Of a stretch of 53,431 nt of DNA, positions 39,974-49,538 are shown piece after piece. The notes below the pieces were generated by a model. It searched no databases. It had not been told where the DNA came from and saw only the letters and a program-made list of their open reading frames with translations. Location: assembly GCA_045612885.1 (NCBI GenBank), contig JAZKZZ010000009.1, positions 1-53,431 of the forward strand, in the 5' to 3' direction. The DNA is from RGIG6178 sp045612885. Its GTDB lineage: Bacteria > Bacillota_I > Bacilli_A > RFN20 > DUOF01. A program made the translations under genes and the position numbers. Within the stretch, counting starts at the first letter, position 1, and each line of letters starts with the position of its first letter.

Positions 39974-42900
39974 ATGCAACTATTGATGAGTATGACTAAT
40001 ATGTTGGCCACTGTTGATATAGAAACTGGTGGAATATTCGGCGGCACTTTCATGCAAGGAGTTTCAGCTTGGGGTAGTTCTTTGCTATTTATGGTTCTAA
40101 CAATGATATGTAAAGTATTGGGACTTTTTGCTGATTTATTGAATATTGCATTTTACGTATTTTCTGGTATTGATATAGTAGGTACTAATGGTCAGGGAAA
40201 ATATGAGATTACGGTTGGTGGAGAAAAACAAAATATTTTAGATTATTTTGTTTTATCTGAAAGAATGACTAAAGCGTATTTGTGGATTGCTTTAGCATCT
40301 GTTGCTTTAATTGTAATATTTACTATATATAAAATTATTAAACAAGATTATTTTGATAGAGCAGGACCTAGATCAAAAGGACCTATTTTTAGAAATGTTG
40401 CTATAAGTTGTATATCATTTTTACTTGTAATACCTATCTTTTGGTTAATAATACACGCTTCATCATTAATCGCTGTAGTTCTTATGGATTTAATGGGATT
40501 TGATCCATCTGTTTTAGCTGGTGCAAGAGTTTTCTTGTTATCTTGGTCAGATGGAGGAGAAATGGTTAAGGGAATTAATAGTCTTTATACCTCAGGAAAT
40601 TATAATGAAGCATTTACTACAATGAATAATTTAGATGGTAGAACTTTATTCACCCTTTTAACTAAGAAGAAAAATCTAGAATTTGCTGTGAATTTAACAA
40701 CTCCGCAAGGAAAAGATATCGTAAAAAAAGCGCTTGGATATTCAGAATGGTCTCCAAATGTGCCACTAGCAGAATTTGGTATGATGGTAGGTAAAACTCC
40801 TATTAGTGGAAACTTCTATTGGTATATTTATTTAGTAGGTGTAGTTATTGTAATTATGTCTTTATATAAAATGTTATTAGCTATGTTACAAAGAATATAT
40901 AAATTAATGGGATTATTCTTAGTTGCACCTTCTGCTATTTCACAATATGTATTAGATGATGGACAAAAGTTTAAGACTTGGTTACAAGAATCTATTCAAG
41001 AAGGTCTAAGGTTAGTATCTGCTACTATGTCATTTTCTATATTCTTAATGGCATTATCATTAATTACAGAAGTTAGTTTTATAGATGCTATTCAAACAAG
41101 TTTAACTGAAGTTGGAATTAAAAGTGACACAAAAGTAGTATTATTGGCTGAAGGATATATAGATCCTAATGAGATTAACAGTAGTAACTTAGATCAATTT
41201 GTTGACCAATCTATAATCACTGTCATAAATATAAAGAAGAGTTTGACAAATATAGCTACAGGAGCAGCTAATGAATTAAGTAAATATGTTACAGGCAAGA
41301 CTGTATCTGACCATATCTTCAATTTAGCAGATGCATTCTTTAAGGTGTTTATGTTAATTGGTGCTGGTGGAGCTATAATGGATTTAGATGCAGTGTTAAC
41401 ACCATTAATTTCTGGTGCTAAGAGCTCTTTAGATGCTGGAGGAACCGGTGCTGCTGCCTCAGGATTTGCTACCAAGGCAGTTTCATTAGCTGCCTCAGGA
41501 ATTGGAGGCGTTGTAGGTCATGTGGCTGGCGGATTAAAGAATATGGGTGCAGAACAAGCTGGTGAAGATGCAGGAGCAGCAGAGGCAGATAAAGAAGGAA
41601 CTGGAACTGTAGATGATGGAGGCTCTGGTGGTGGAGGCTCTGGTGGTGGAGGTTCAGGAGATCCTAAAGATGATGAAGAAAAAGTAGAAACACCAACAGA
41701 TCAAAAAGATAAAGATGTAAAGGAAGAAACTGGAGACGAAGAAAAAGTAGGCGACGAAGGAGTCGAAGGCAAAAAAGGCGGAGATGAAGTAGGCGACGAA
41801 AAGGTTGAAGGTAAGAAAGATGAAGAAAAATCTGGAGAAAAGAAAGACGAAGAAAAAGCAGGCGAGAAAAAAGCTGATGAGAAATCTGGAGAAAAGAAAA
41901 CTAAAGAAAAAGACGATAAGAATAAAGATAAAAACAACAATAAAAAGACAGTTAAACCTATTGGAACTTTCTTAAGAAAAATTGGCAACGGATTTAGAGA
42001 TATAAAATCTTTTGCTAAAAAGGTACCGGGAGCTCCTAGAAGAGGACTGAACTGGCTTATGAAAAAAGGAGATAAAGTCCAAGGTAAAGGAGGCTTCTGG
42101 AATGAAGTTGGAGGAGGAGCTATAAAAGGTTTAGCTCTTGCTGGTAAGCTTGGATTAGGAACACTTAAAGCTGCAGGATCTGTTGTTAAAGGTATAGGTT
42201 CAGGATTATTATCTGCAACCGGTTCGGTATTTAAAGAAATATTCAGTGCAGTCGGTGAAGGTGTTCTTGGTAAGGGTACAATGAAGGCGTTTAGCGAAGC
42301 TAGAGATAAAGCTGAGAATAAAGAAAACGCAGCGGCAGGAAAACGTTATGAAGCTGCTAAGCACCAAGGATATCAAATGAGACGTGAAGAACAAATGAAA
42401 GAAGCAGAAGCTAATGTTAAAGAAAAAGAACAAGATGTGAAGACTTCTACTGATCAGTTGAATAATGCAGTCAACGAGGAAAAAGTAGCACTTGAAGAGG
42501 TTGATAGAGCTGAAGGGGAGCATGCAGTAAATGTTGCTAATGCAGAAAAGAGTAATTCTGAAGTAGAAGCTAAGAATTATGAATCGACAACTACTAAAAT
42601 TAATAATCATAAAAAAGAAATTGAAAAATTAGATAAGAAAAATGGTACTACATATGATGAAGTTAAAGAACAAGTTGAAATGTATGAATCTGTAATGAAA
42701 GATAAGAACGCCAAACCACTATCCAAGAAAGAAAAAGAAGATTATAAGGCGTGTAAAACTCAATATGACGAATATAGAAAGCATATGAATCACATTGAAA
42801 ATTATGAAAAACAATTAAGTGAAAGTGGTAAGAATTGTGATATCGTAACTGGTAAAGATGGATTGTTAAATGAATTAGGATATAATGATCCTGAAATGAA

Positions 42901-44641
42901 ATCTTCTGATATTAAGAAATCATTAGATACTAGAAAAGCTGAAATTGAAAAGAAATTACCAGGTGCTAGCGAAGAAGAAAAAGCTAAACTGATTGAAGAA
43001 AAATCAAAGATTGAAAGGGCAACTAGTGCTTTAGATGTTAAAGTTAGAGAAGGTAATAGAGAAGTTAGTTTATATGATTCTAAAGAAGCTAAGAAAGCAA
43101 GAGAAGATAATCATGCTGTAATAGTTTCTGGTGAAAATGTAAATCAAAAACGTGAAGACCTAGCAAAGAAACATGGCGAAACAGAAAAAGCTAAACAAAA
43201 CGTAACAACTAACGTAAAAGCTTTAAATAATGCCACTAAGGTTGCAACAGCATTAACTGGAGTCATTGCTAATAGTCCTTATGTAACTGCTTCTGTTGAT
43301 ACAAAAGCAGGTGTTGATGCTAATGGAAATTATGTTCGCCCTACTAAAGCGCCTAAGTATAAAGTAAATTCTGCTGACATATTGAAGAGAAAATCTGAAA
43401 AAGTAAAAGACGTGGTAGATAACTCTGGTGGTTCGGTAGTTGAAGCAGTAAATGGCATATCTCTATCTGAAGTTGCTCCAAGTACAGCTACAGTTAATCA
43501 AAAGCTAGATAAAGTAGAAAGTTATCATAATGATCAAATTACACAACTTGGTATTCAAAGAGATAACAATATTAATACAGGAATAGCTAATTTAGTGGCT
43601 GGAACTAAGACAATATCTTATGGAGAGGGAAATAAGAGTAAGAAAAAGGTTAATGATTTGATTAAACCAGATACAAGTGGTAAATATAATGTGGCAAATG
43701 TTTTAAATACATTAGATACATTCAAAAAAGAAAATAATATAGGTGATGATAATGTTGAATTTAATAATTTGTATACTGGAATTCAAAATCTAAATACCAC
43801 TGAACAAAACAAGTATATTGCTGGTGAAAAGATACACAAAGATGCGATTAGTAAAGTTGGAACTGCTAGAGGAGTTCTAAGAGCTTGTCAAGAAACATAC
43901 GCTATGGAGCATGGTGGAGTTACAAACTTAATGACAAAACTTGATAATCAATATCAAACTAACGCAGGACATCTAGATTTGTGTGATAAAATATTGAATG
44001 GAAATTCAGGCTTTGGAGTAAATATAACTGAGAAAGATAGAAATATATTAAGAGAATATTCAGGTGTTAATATAGGAAAGCAACCAGCTAAGAATTCAAC
44101 TAAGTCTGATAGAAGAGAAGATGAAGAGCAACTTAAGAAGGCTGCAACCAAAGCTAGAGCTAAACTTGCAGAAGAACAAAATAATATTCAAACTGAGCAA
44201 AAAGGTCTAAAAGGTAAGTCTGATGAGTTAACATCTTCATTAGTAAGTGCTATTACATCTGCATTAGAGACTACAGGAATCAAAGTTAATGTAGAGCCTG
44301 CTAATAGTGAAAAAGAAACTAAAGGTAAAGGAACTAATGGTGGAGAACAAGATAGCAATAAGAAGGCAGAAGGAGTTCAAGGGCCTACTAGTGGGCAAAA
44401 CGTTACTAACATTAATAACAATAACACTAATGTTATTGAGGAAGAAGGTCAAGGTACAAATAAAATGCCTGCGGCTAGCGGATTAGGACAATCAGTTGAT
44501 TGGGAAAGTTATTATGAGAGAATGCAAGTTGAAGGAATCAAACAAATGCAAGTAATGTTAGAAACAGTAAAGCTTAGAAACGAGCAAATCAAAGATGATT
44601 TAGAAATCATTAAACGTGAAATTCAGGATTTTAAAAATTAA
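39974..44641 (+). CDS. Giant VirB6/TrbL-like membrane protein with long C-terminal extension
   Basis: 1555 residues. The N-terminal ~500 residues carry about six to eight membrane helices (for example around 32-58, 98-118, 138-170, 275-310, 340-385) as in VirB6/TrbL proteins, and resemble the 'Mbov_0396' family of Mycoplasma integrative elements. Around residue 552 is a (GGGGS)-like linker (encoded by 15-base repeats), then an acidic/Lys repeat region (about 560-655), a Gly-rich basic segment (660-780), and about 750 residues of coiled coil and Asn/Lys-rich sequence. VirB6 forms the inner-membrane channel in type IV secretion. The huge tail is unusual and may face the cytoplasm or reach out. 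Strong AGGAGG site. Confidence 0.75.
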   Translation: MQLLMSMTNMLATVDIETGGIFGGTFMQGVSAWGSSLLFMVLTMICKVLGLFADLLNIAFYVFSGIDIVGTNGQGKYEITVGGEKQNILDYFVLSERMTKAYLWIALASVALIVIFTIYKIIKQDYFDRAGPRSKGPIFRNVAISCISFLLVIPIFWLIIHASSLIAVVLMDLMGFDPSVLAGARVFLLSWSDGGEMVKGINSLYTSGNYNEAFTTMNNLDGRTLFTLLTKKKNLEFAVNLTTPQGKDIVKKALGYSEWSPNVPLAEFGMMVGKTPISGNFYWYIYLVGVVIVIMSLYKMLLAMLQRIYKLMGLFLVAPSAISQYVLDDGQKFKTWLQESIQEGLRLVSATMSFSIFLMALSLITEVSFIDAIQTSLTEVGIKSDTKVVLLAEGYIDPNEINSSNLDQFVDQSIITVINIKKSLTNIATGAANELSKYVTGKTVSDHIFNLADAFFKVFMLIGAGGAIMDLDAVLTPLISGAKSSLDAGGTGAAASGFATKAVSLAASGIGGVVGHVAGGLKNMGAEQAGEDAGAAEADKEGTGTVDDGGSGGGGSGGGGSGDPKDDEEKVETPTDQKDKDVKEETGDEEKVGDEGVEGKKGGDEVGDEKVEGKKDEEKSGEKKDEEKAGEKKADEKSGEKKTKEKDDKNKDKNNNKKTVKPIGTFLRKIGNGFRDIKSFAKKVPGAPRRGLNWLMKKGDKVQGKGGFWNEVGGGAIKGLALAGKLGLGTLKAAGSVVKGIGSGLLSATGSVFKEIFSAVGEGVLGKGTMKAFSEARDKAENKENAAAGKRYEAAKHQGYQMRREEQMKEAEANVKEKEQDVKTSTDQLNNAVNEEKVALEEVDRAEGEHAVNVANAEKSNSEVEAKNYESTTTKINNHKKEIEKLDKKNGTTYDEVKEQVEMYESVMKDKNAKPLSKKEKEDYKACKTQYDEYRKHMNHIENYEKQLSESGKNCDIVTGKDGLLNELGYNDPEMKSSDIKKSLDTRKAEIEKKLPGASEEEKAKLIEEKSKIERATSALDVKVREGNREVSLYDSKEAKKAREDNHAVIVSGENVNQKREDLAKKHGETEKAKQNVTTNVKALNNATKVATALTGVIANSPYVTASVDTKAGVDANGNYVRPTKAPKYKVNSADILKRKSEKVKDVVDNSGGSVVEAVNGISLSEVAPSTATVNQKLDKVESYHNDQITQLGIQRDNNINTGIANLVAGTKTISYGEGNKSKKKVNDLIKPDTSGKYNVANVLNTLDTFKKENNIGDDNVEFNNLYTGIQNLNTTEQNKYIAGEKIHKDAISKVGTARGVLRACQETYAMEHGGVTNLMTKLDNQYQTNAGHLDLCDKILNGNSGFGVNITEKDRNILREYSGVNIGKQPAKNSTKSDRREDEEQLKKAATKARAKLAEEQNNIQTEQKGLKGKSDELTSSLVSAITSALETTGIKVNVEPANSEKETKGKGTNGGEQDSNKKAEGVQGPTSGQNVTNINNNNTNVIEEEGQGTNKMPAASGLGQSVDWESYYERMQVEGIKQMQVMLETVKLRNEQIKDDLEIIKREIQDFKN
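41628..41668 (+). repeat. 15-bp tandem repeat encoding a Gly/Ser linker
   Basis: GGAGGCTCTGGTGGT occurs twice in tandem (41628-41642, 41643-41657), followed by a partial third copy. It encodes GGSGG units of a flexible linker in the giant VirB6-like protein. Confidence 0.85.
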
Positions 44642-44666
44642 TTGAGAACAAAATACTCAACATATA

Positions 44667-44695
44667 TTGATAGCTTTAAAATCTTAGTTTAAAAT
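44667..44695 (+). promoter_or_regulatory. Possible promoter of the first VirB4 gene
   Basis: TTGATA (44667-44672), 17 bases, TAAAAT (44690-44695). A terminator hairpin lies downstream, before the gene. Confidence 0.4.
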
Positions 44696-44717
44696 AAAAC
44701 TAAGGGCTAACAATATT

Positions 44718-44747
44718 AATAGAGGCCCAAAAAGGGTCTCTATTTTT
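44718..44747 (+). terminator. Terminator or attenuator just before the first VirB4 gene
   Basis: AATAGAGGCCC / GGGTCTCTATT stem with one G-U pair (44718-44728, 44734-44744), 5-base loop, T run. It is only 22 bases before the VirB4 start codon. Confidence 0.75.
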
Positions 44748-44769
44748 GTTATAAGGGGGTATTTAGTAA

Positions 44770-47208
44770 ATGGGAAGGAAAGGTGCAGATATATCACACT
44801 TTATTGCTGTTAGTAGCATAGAAGATGGTATAGTAACATATGTTAATAAAATGATTGCATCAGTAATAAAACTAGATAGTTTAAACTTAGGGTTATTAGA
44901 TCCAGAAGAGCAAAAGATTAAAGTTAATCAATTCGCTTCTATTTTGCGTGGATATAGATGGGACTGTTCTATTGTTAAATTGGAGAGACCTGTAGATTTA
45001 ACTAGTCAAATTAATGCTCAAGGAGATTTATTAAAAGTTCAACATAGAAAATTTAAAGATGGTAATATGGATGAAACTGGTTATCAAAATAGATTAAGAC
45101 AAGTTAATTTTGAAAAGAGAAGATTAGAGTTTTTTAATGAAGAATCTAAGATTTTTTCTAATGAGTTTTATTTTATAATGTATGGTAGAGATGTAGAAGA
45201 AATGAAGATGGCATTTGATGATGCTATGTCTAGATTTAATCTTATTAAGTTGAATCCTAAAAAATGTGATGATTTAGATATTAAGTTTTTGTTTTACCAC
45301 ATGTATAACCCTATAGGATCAAGAACAAAACAAGATTTTGAAAGTTCACAAGATTATATAAAAGATATTTTACCAGAGAGTATATCTTTAAAACCTAAAT
45401 TTATTAAAACTGATAGTATGTATGCTTCTACTATGGCAATTTATAAGTATCCTATGCATGTTGGTGAGTCTTGGTTAGCGCCTTTAACTGATATTAGTTC
45501 TACTTCATGTGTTATCAACATAAAACATATTGGTACAGATGAAGCTAAGCAATTGATGGATAAAGCTATTACTGAAGTTAGAACACAATTATTAAATAAA
45601 AATAAATCTTCGCAAGATATTGCTAAACAAGCGGAGTTAGAATCTTTCTTATATATTCTAGAAGAGATTGAAAGAGGTAGTGAAGTACTAAAGAGAGCTA
45701 ATGTTGTTTTATTGGCTTATAGTGATAATGAAAGAGATTTAAAGAATATAGTTCATAATGCAAATTCAATTGTAAAACAATGTTCTATGAGAGCAGACAA
45801 ATTATCTTATAGACAATTACAAGGATATGTTTCATGCATACCAACCCCTAAAGATTATTTAATGAAGGATTTAGGCAGAGATATACCATGTATTAGTTTG
45901 GGGGCTGGATTCCCGTTTGTATTCCAAGCGTTAGAAGATGAAAAGGGATTTTTATTAGGAAATAATAGATCAAATCTAATTTTCTTTGATCCTAGAGTTA
46001 GAAACCCTTCTAGAACAAACTCTAATATTATGATTATTGGTAAATCAGGTAGTGGTAAATCACACTTTACCAAAAAGATGGTTCTTAGATTATTATTGCA
46101 AGATATAAAAGTATTTATAGTTGACCCAGAAGGAGAATATGGAGTGTTGTGTAAAAAACTTGGTGGGCAAATGATTGATGTAGGTAGTGCTCTAGATTCA
46201 AGAATTAACCCATTCCATATATTTAGTTCAATGTTAGAAGAAGATGTAGAAGATAATGAAGAGACTAAAAAGAGTTTAAGAAGAAGTTCATTTAATGGTC
46301 AAATTCAATTCTTAGAGCAGTTCTTTTCTAGTTTGATTCCTGATTTAACAAATAAAGAATTATCAAGATTATCTACTGTCTTAGTAGATGCATATAAATT
46401 AAAGAAAATTAATGATGTAACAGATTTTGAAAAATTAGAAGCTAAAGATTATCCAATAATGGATGATGTAATGACTTTAATTCAAAAAAGAATAGCGGAA
46501 TTAAGTAAGATTATTACAAAAGATACTAATAGAACAGCAGACCTAGGTGATGAACTTGCCGATATGCGAAATCTTGAAGTTTATATGAAACGTTTAGCAA
46601 GTGGAGGATCATTATCAACTTTATGGAATGGGCCTACCACTATTAATACTAAAACTAGTGACTTTATCTTATTCGATTTTAAAAAGATGAATAACAGTAA
46701 AAATGACAGAGTTATGAATGCTCAAATGATGCTTGTTTTAAGATTCTTAGAAAATGAAATAAGTAAAAACAGAGAAAACAACTTAGCTAAACATTTGGAT
46801 AATTATATCGCTGTTATCGTAGACGAGGCACACGTGTTTATTGATGAAAAGAGCCCAGTTGCGCTACAATTTATGTTTAATATGGTTAAGAGAATAAGAA
46901 AGTATAATGGTATATTTGTAGTTATTACTCAAAACGTTAATGACTTTGTAGGTAGTGCCAATATTAAGAAGTATACAACAGCAATCATTAATGGATGTCA
47001 ATATTCATTTATCTTTGGTCTTAACCCAGCAGATTTACAATCATTAGTAGATTTGTATGCATCAGTTGGTGGATTTAGTGAAGAAGAGAGAATGTTTATT
47101 GGTAATGCGGGTATAGGACAATGTTTATTTATTGTATCACCTAATCAAAGAATTATTATGGAAAGAATTATGATAAGTGGCGAAGAAGAGAGTGTATTTA
47201 AAGATTAA
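44770..47208 (+). CDS. VirB4-type conjugation/secretion ATPase, copy 1
   Basis: 812 residues. N-terminal VirB4/TraE domain, then a P-loop ATPase domain: Walker A GKSGSGKS at 424-431 (Lys430), Walker B 'VIVDEAH' with Asp685-Glu686, and 'VITQNVNDFVGS' downstream. VirB4 powers assembly and transport of type IV secretion systems. Resembles the 'Mbov_0397' ATPase of Mycoplasma integrative elements. No signal peptide or membrane helix is evident. Ribosome site AAGGGGGT. Its stop codon lies in a terminator. A clear paralogue, copy 2, lies at 49525-52062. Confidence 0.9.
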   Translation: MGRKGADISHFIAVSSIEDGIVTYVNKMIASVIKLDSLNLGLLDPEEQKIKVNQFASILRGYRWDCSIVKLERPVDLTSQINAQGDLLKVQHRKFKDGNMDETGYQNRLRQVNFEKRRLEFFNEESKIFSNEFYFIMYGRDVEEMKMAFDDAMSRFNLIKLNPKKCDDLDIKFLFYHMYNPIGSRTKQDFESSQDYIKDILPESISLKPKFIKTDSMYASTMAIYKYPMHVGESWLAPLTDISSTSCVINIKHIGTDEAKQLMDKAITEVRTQLLNKNKSSQDIAKQAELESFLYILEEIERGSEVLKRANVVLLAYSDNERDLKNIVHNANSIVKQCSMRADKLSYRQLQGYVSCIPTPKDYLMKDLGRDIPCISLGAGFPFVFQALEDEKGFLLGNNRSNLIFFDPRVRNPSRTNSNIMIIGKSGSGKSHFTKKMVLRLLLQDIKVFIVDPEGEYGVLCKKLGGQMIDVGSALDSRINPFHIFSSMLEEDVEDNEETKKSLRRSSFNGQIQFLEQFFSSLIPDLTNKELSRLSTVLVDAYKLKKINDVTDFEKLEAKDYPIMDDVMTLIQKRIAELSKIITKDTNRTADLGDELADMRNLEVYMKRLASGGSLSTLWNGPTTINTKTSDFILFDFKKMNNSKNDRVMNAQMMLVLRFLENEISKNRENNLAKHLDNYIAVIVDEAHVFIDEKSPVALQFMFNMVKRIRKYNGIFVVITQNVNDFVGSANIKKYTTAIINGCQYSFIFGLNPADLQSLVDLYASVGGFSEEERMFIGNAGIGQCLFIVSPNQRIIMERIMISGEEESVFKD

Positions 47209-47224
47209 ATACACTTTCTTTTTT
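47191..47224 (+). terminator. Terminator of the first VirB4 gene
   Basis: AGTGTATTTA / TAAATACACT 10-bp stem (47191-47200, 47206-47215), 5-base loop, T-rich tail; the stop codon is in the right arm. Confidence 0.82.
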
Positions 47225-47242
47225 ATTATATAAGTGAAACGA

Positions 47243-47272
47243 TTGAAAAAAAGAAATTATGTAAGGTATAAT
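47243..47272 (+). promoter_or_regulatory. Promoter of the second VirB6-VirB3-VirB4 group
   Basis: TTGAAA (47243-47248), 18 bases, TATAAT (47267-47272), 43 bases before the start at 47316. Confidence 0.6.
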
Positions 47273-47315
47273 TTAATTAGGTCTAAGGTAGACTAGATTT
47301 GTGTGGTGATTAAGG

Positions 47316-49226
47316 ATGAATTTGTTAGCTTTAACAGGAAGTTCGTATGAGGGCACAGCCAGGGGTATCTTATATGTTGTTTATGAAATAATGTGGAAAC
47401 TTATTTACTACGTTTTAACATTGGTAGATGAGATTACAGTTTTATTTTATAAAGTGGCAGGAATTAATGTTGTTGATGGAGCGGTTGAGAATACTAATAT
47501 GATTGATCAACTACTTAATCAAGGAGTAATTGGTACTTGGTATGGCTTCTTTACTCTTATTGCAGCAGTTTTAGTAGTGATATTATCTCTAGTTGCAATT
47601 TTAAAAGCAGTGTCTTCTAACGACGAAAAGAAAAGTTTGGGACCAGTGATAAAAAATATAGGATTAGCGACTTTACTTTTAATAGCGTTAGGACCTATTT
47701 TATTACTATTATTATCGTTAGTGAGCAATGCTGGATTAGCAATTGCTAGATTTGGTGGTAACAATAATATTAGTATTGCAGATATCTTATTTAATAATAG
47801 TGGAAACTTACTAACTGTGTATAATGAAACATATGCTACAGAGATAACATCGTTTAGAGATTTAGGAAATGATTTCTTATATGAATTATCAAGTAATCCA
47901 AAAGCAGGCGTTACTGAGTTTAATTTCCATTGGTATATTGTACTTATTGGTGGAACATATGTTTTATATAATTTAGTTCGTATTGTTATAGATATCATAC
48001 GAAGAATATTTAATATAGTTGTTTTATATGTTGGATCTCCTTTTGCGATTTCTAAAATGGTAGTAGATGATGGAAGAAGTTTTAAAGAATGGCAATCTAA
48101 AATGATCTATGAATTCTTGTTATTATTTACTCAACTTGGAACGTTTATGATTTTTATTGCTATCGTTAATATATTAAGTAATATAGACTTTACAGGATTA
48201 GCAAATAACGAACCAGTAAATCCAGAAGATACACTGCTTGAGCCAGATATGAGGCCTGAAGTTGAAGTAGAAGAAGGGGAATTTGTATTACTAAATGGAA
48301 TAGGCAGAACATTAATTATTATGACTGCTATAAGTGTAACTAGAAGTAGCGCTGAAATGTTAGCTAATTTATTAACTAGTAAAGAAAGTAAGACAGAAAA
48401 CTTACTTGAAAGCTTACTTAATAAATTACCAAATAGATCTAGTGCACCAGTTACTAGAACAAGAACAATTACTAGGAATACTACTAGTACTAGACGTGAA
48501 ACTGTGTTTGTAGAAGCTACTCCTACAAGAGGAGCGTTTGAAGGAGCAGGTGGTGGTGCTGGAAGTAATAATTCAGTTAACCGAAATACAATTAATCAAA
48601 ATGTAAATATAAATAATAGATTTACTAATAACAATACTAATAACATTACCAACAGAACTTTAAAAGAGGGCATAAAACAGGGTGGATATGCGGAAGGTGC
48701 AAATGTACAACCAAGTACTATTTATATAAATACAACTAAGACAATTGAAAGTGTTCCATCTTCTAAAAACAAATGGAACTTAATGGATAGTAGTGCTACT
48801 AAGACAGTTGCTAATGTCACTAAAGAATATGCTAAAGCTAATGCCAACTTAACTACTGTTATTAATAATGGTGGGGATAATGCTTCACTTAAAAAATCTC
48901 TAGAAGAATATACTAGAGCTTATAGTAAGGAAGCAGAAGTAATAAGTGCTAATTATAGACAGTTTGAAACTAGAGCTAATGCTTCAATGAAATCTGAACT
49001 AGCTAGTCAAACTAAACAAGAACTTAAGAATATTTCTTTAGCTTATAAGAAAGCTCAATTGGATTACAGCAGAACTGCTGATAAATTAAAACAATACAGT
49101 GATGAAAGAATATCTACTTCAGAAGCATTAAAGATGAAAGAACAAGCTGACAAGCAAAGAGAAAGATTGATGGCAGCATCAAATAGAGCTGCTCAGTTCT
49201 ACGAAAACCAAAAGAAGGGGGAATAG
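47316..49226 (+). CDS. VirB6/TrbL-like membrane protein, second copy
   Basis: 636 residues. The N-terminal ~350 residues have about six membrane helices (around 18-52, 70-102, 112-142, 205-235, 265-290, 330-345), with the 'IVVLYVGSPFAISKMVVDDGRSFKEWQ' segment that parallels 'MGLFLVAPSAISQYVLDDGQKFKTWLQ' of the giant VirB6-like protein. So it is a diverged paralogue with a shorter tail: a Thr/Arg- and Asn-rich stretch (about 390-455), then coiled coil to the end. Expected to form the inner-membrane channel with VirB4. It starts a run with the VirB3-like and VirB4 copy 2 genes. Confidence 0.75.
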   Translation: MNLLALTGSSYEGTARGILYVVYEIMWKLIYYVLTLVDEITVLFYKVAGINVVDGAVENTNMIDQLLNQGVIGTWYGFFTLIAAVLVVILSLVAILKAVSSNDEKKSLGPVIKNIGLATLLLIALGPILLLLLSLVSNAGLAIARFGGNNNISIADILFNNSGNLLTVYNETYATEITSFRDLGNDFLYELSSNPKAGVTEFNFHWYIVLIGGTYVLYNLVRIVIDIIRRIFNIVVLYVGSPFAISKMVVDDGRSFKEWQSKMIYEFLLLFTQLGTFMIFIAIVNILSNIDFTGLANNEPVNPEDTLLEPDMRPEVEVEEGEFVLLNGIGRTLIIMTAISVTRSSAEMLANLLTSKESKTENLLESLLNKLPNRSSAPVTRTRTITRNTTSTRRETVFVEATPTRGAFEGAGGGAGSNNSVNRNTINQNVNINNRFTNNNTNNITNRTLKEGIKQGGYAEGANVQPSTIYINTTKTIESVPSSKNKWNLMDSSATKTVANVTKEYAKANANLTTVINNGGDNASLKKSLEEYTRAYSKEAEVISANYRQFETRANASMKSELASQTKQELKNISLAYKKAQLDYSRTADKLKQYSDERISTSEALKMKEQADKQRERLMAASNRAAQFYENQKKGE

Positions 49227-49229
49227 AAA

Positions 49230-49538
49230 ATGGGATACTTAATACCTAAATCAGCAAGAAATGTAAAATTGCAATTATTTAAAGGAATGGGATTACCAGA
49301 GGCTGGAATTATTGCTTTAGCAGCAGCTATAGCACTTTTAATATTCCAAACTAAATGGGGAATTATTGCTCAAATAGTTATTTGTTCTCTATTGGGTTTA
49401 ATTACTTTGTTAATGGTTTCGCCTTCTTTTATTACTAACAAAAAAGGATATCAAACTTTTGGTGTTATCTTTGATTTCTTTTCTCAAGAAAAATATTATA
49501 AAAAGAGAAATGGTGTGAATAAAAATGGCAAAAAGTAA
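49230..49538 (+). CDS. VirB3/PrgI-like membrane protein
   Basis: 102 residues. Short basic N-terminus, two membrane helices close together (about 22-38 and 42-68), and a C-terminal aromatic/basic part. This small two-helix protein immediately before a VirB4 gene fits the PrgI/VirB3 family, which docks VirB4 at the membrane, and the 'Mbov_0398' family (from memory). It starts 3 bases after the previous stop and overlaps VirB4 copy 2 by 14 bases. Only one such gene serves two VirB4 genes. Confidence 0.7.
   Translation: MGYLIPKSARNVKLQLFKGMGLPEAGIIALAAAIALLIFQTKWGIIAQIVICSLLGLITLLMVSPSFITNKKGYQTFGVIFDFFSQEKYYKKRNGVNKNGKK

Noticed and set aside
41628..41910. Short DNA repeats looked at as a possible CRISPR array or recombination site.
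   Set aside because: In-frame, 15-base, coding for linker and Lys/Glu repeats; no spacer structure.
47519..47998. Minus-strand open frame of 159 codons opposite the second VirB6-like gene.
   Set aside because: Shadow of the membrane-helix coding frame; no supporting signal.
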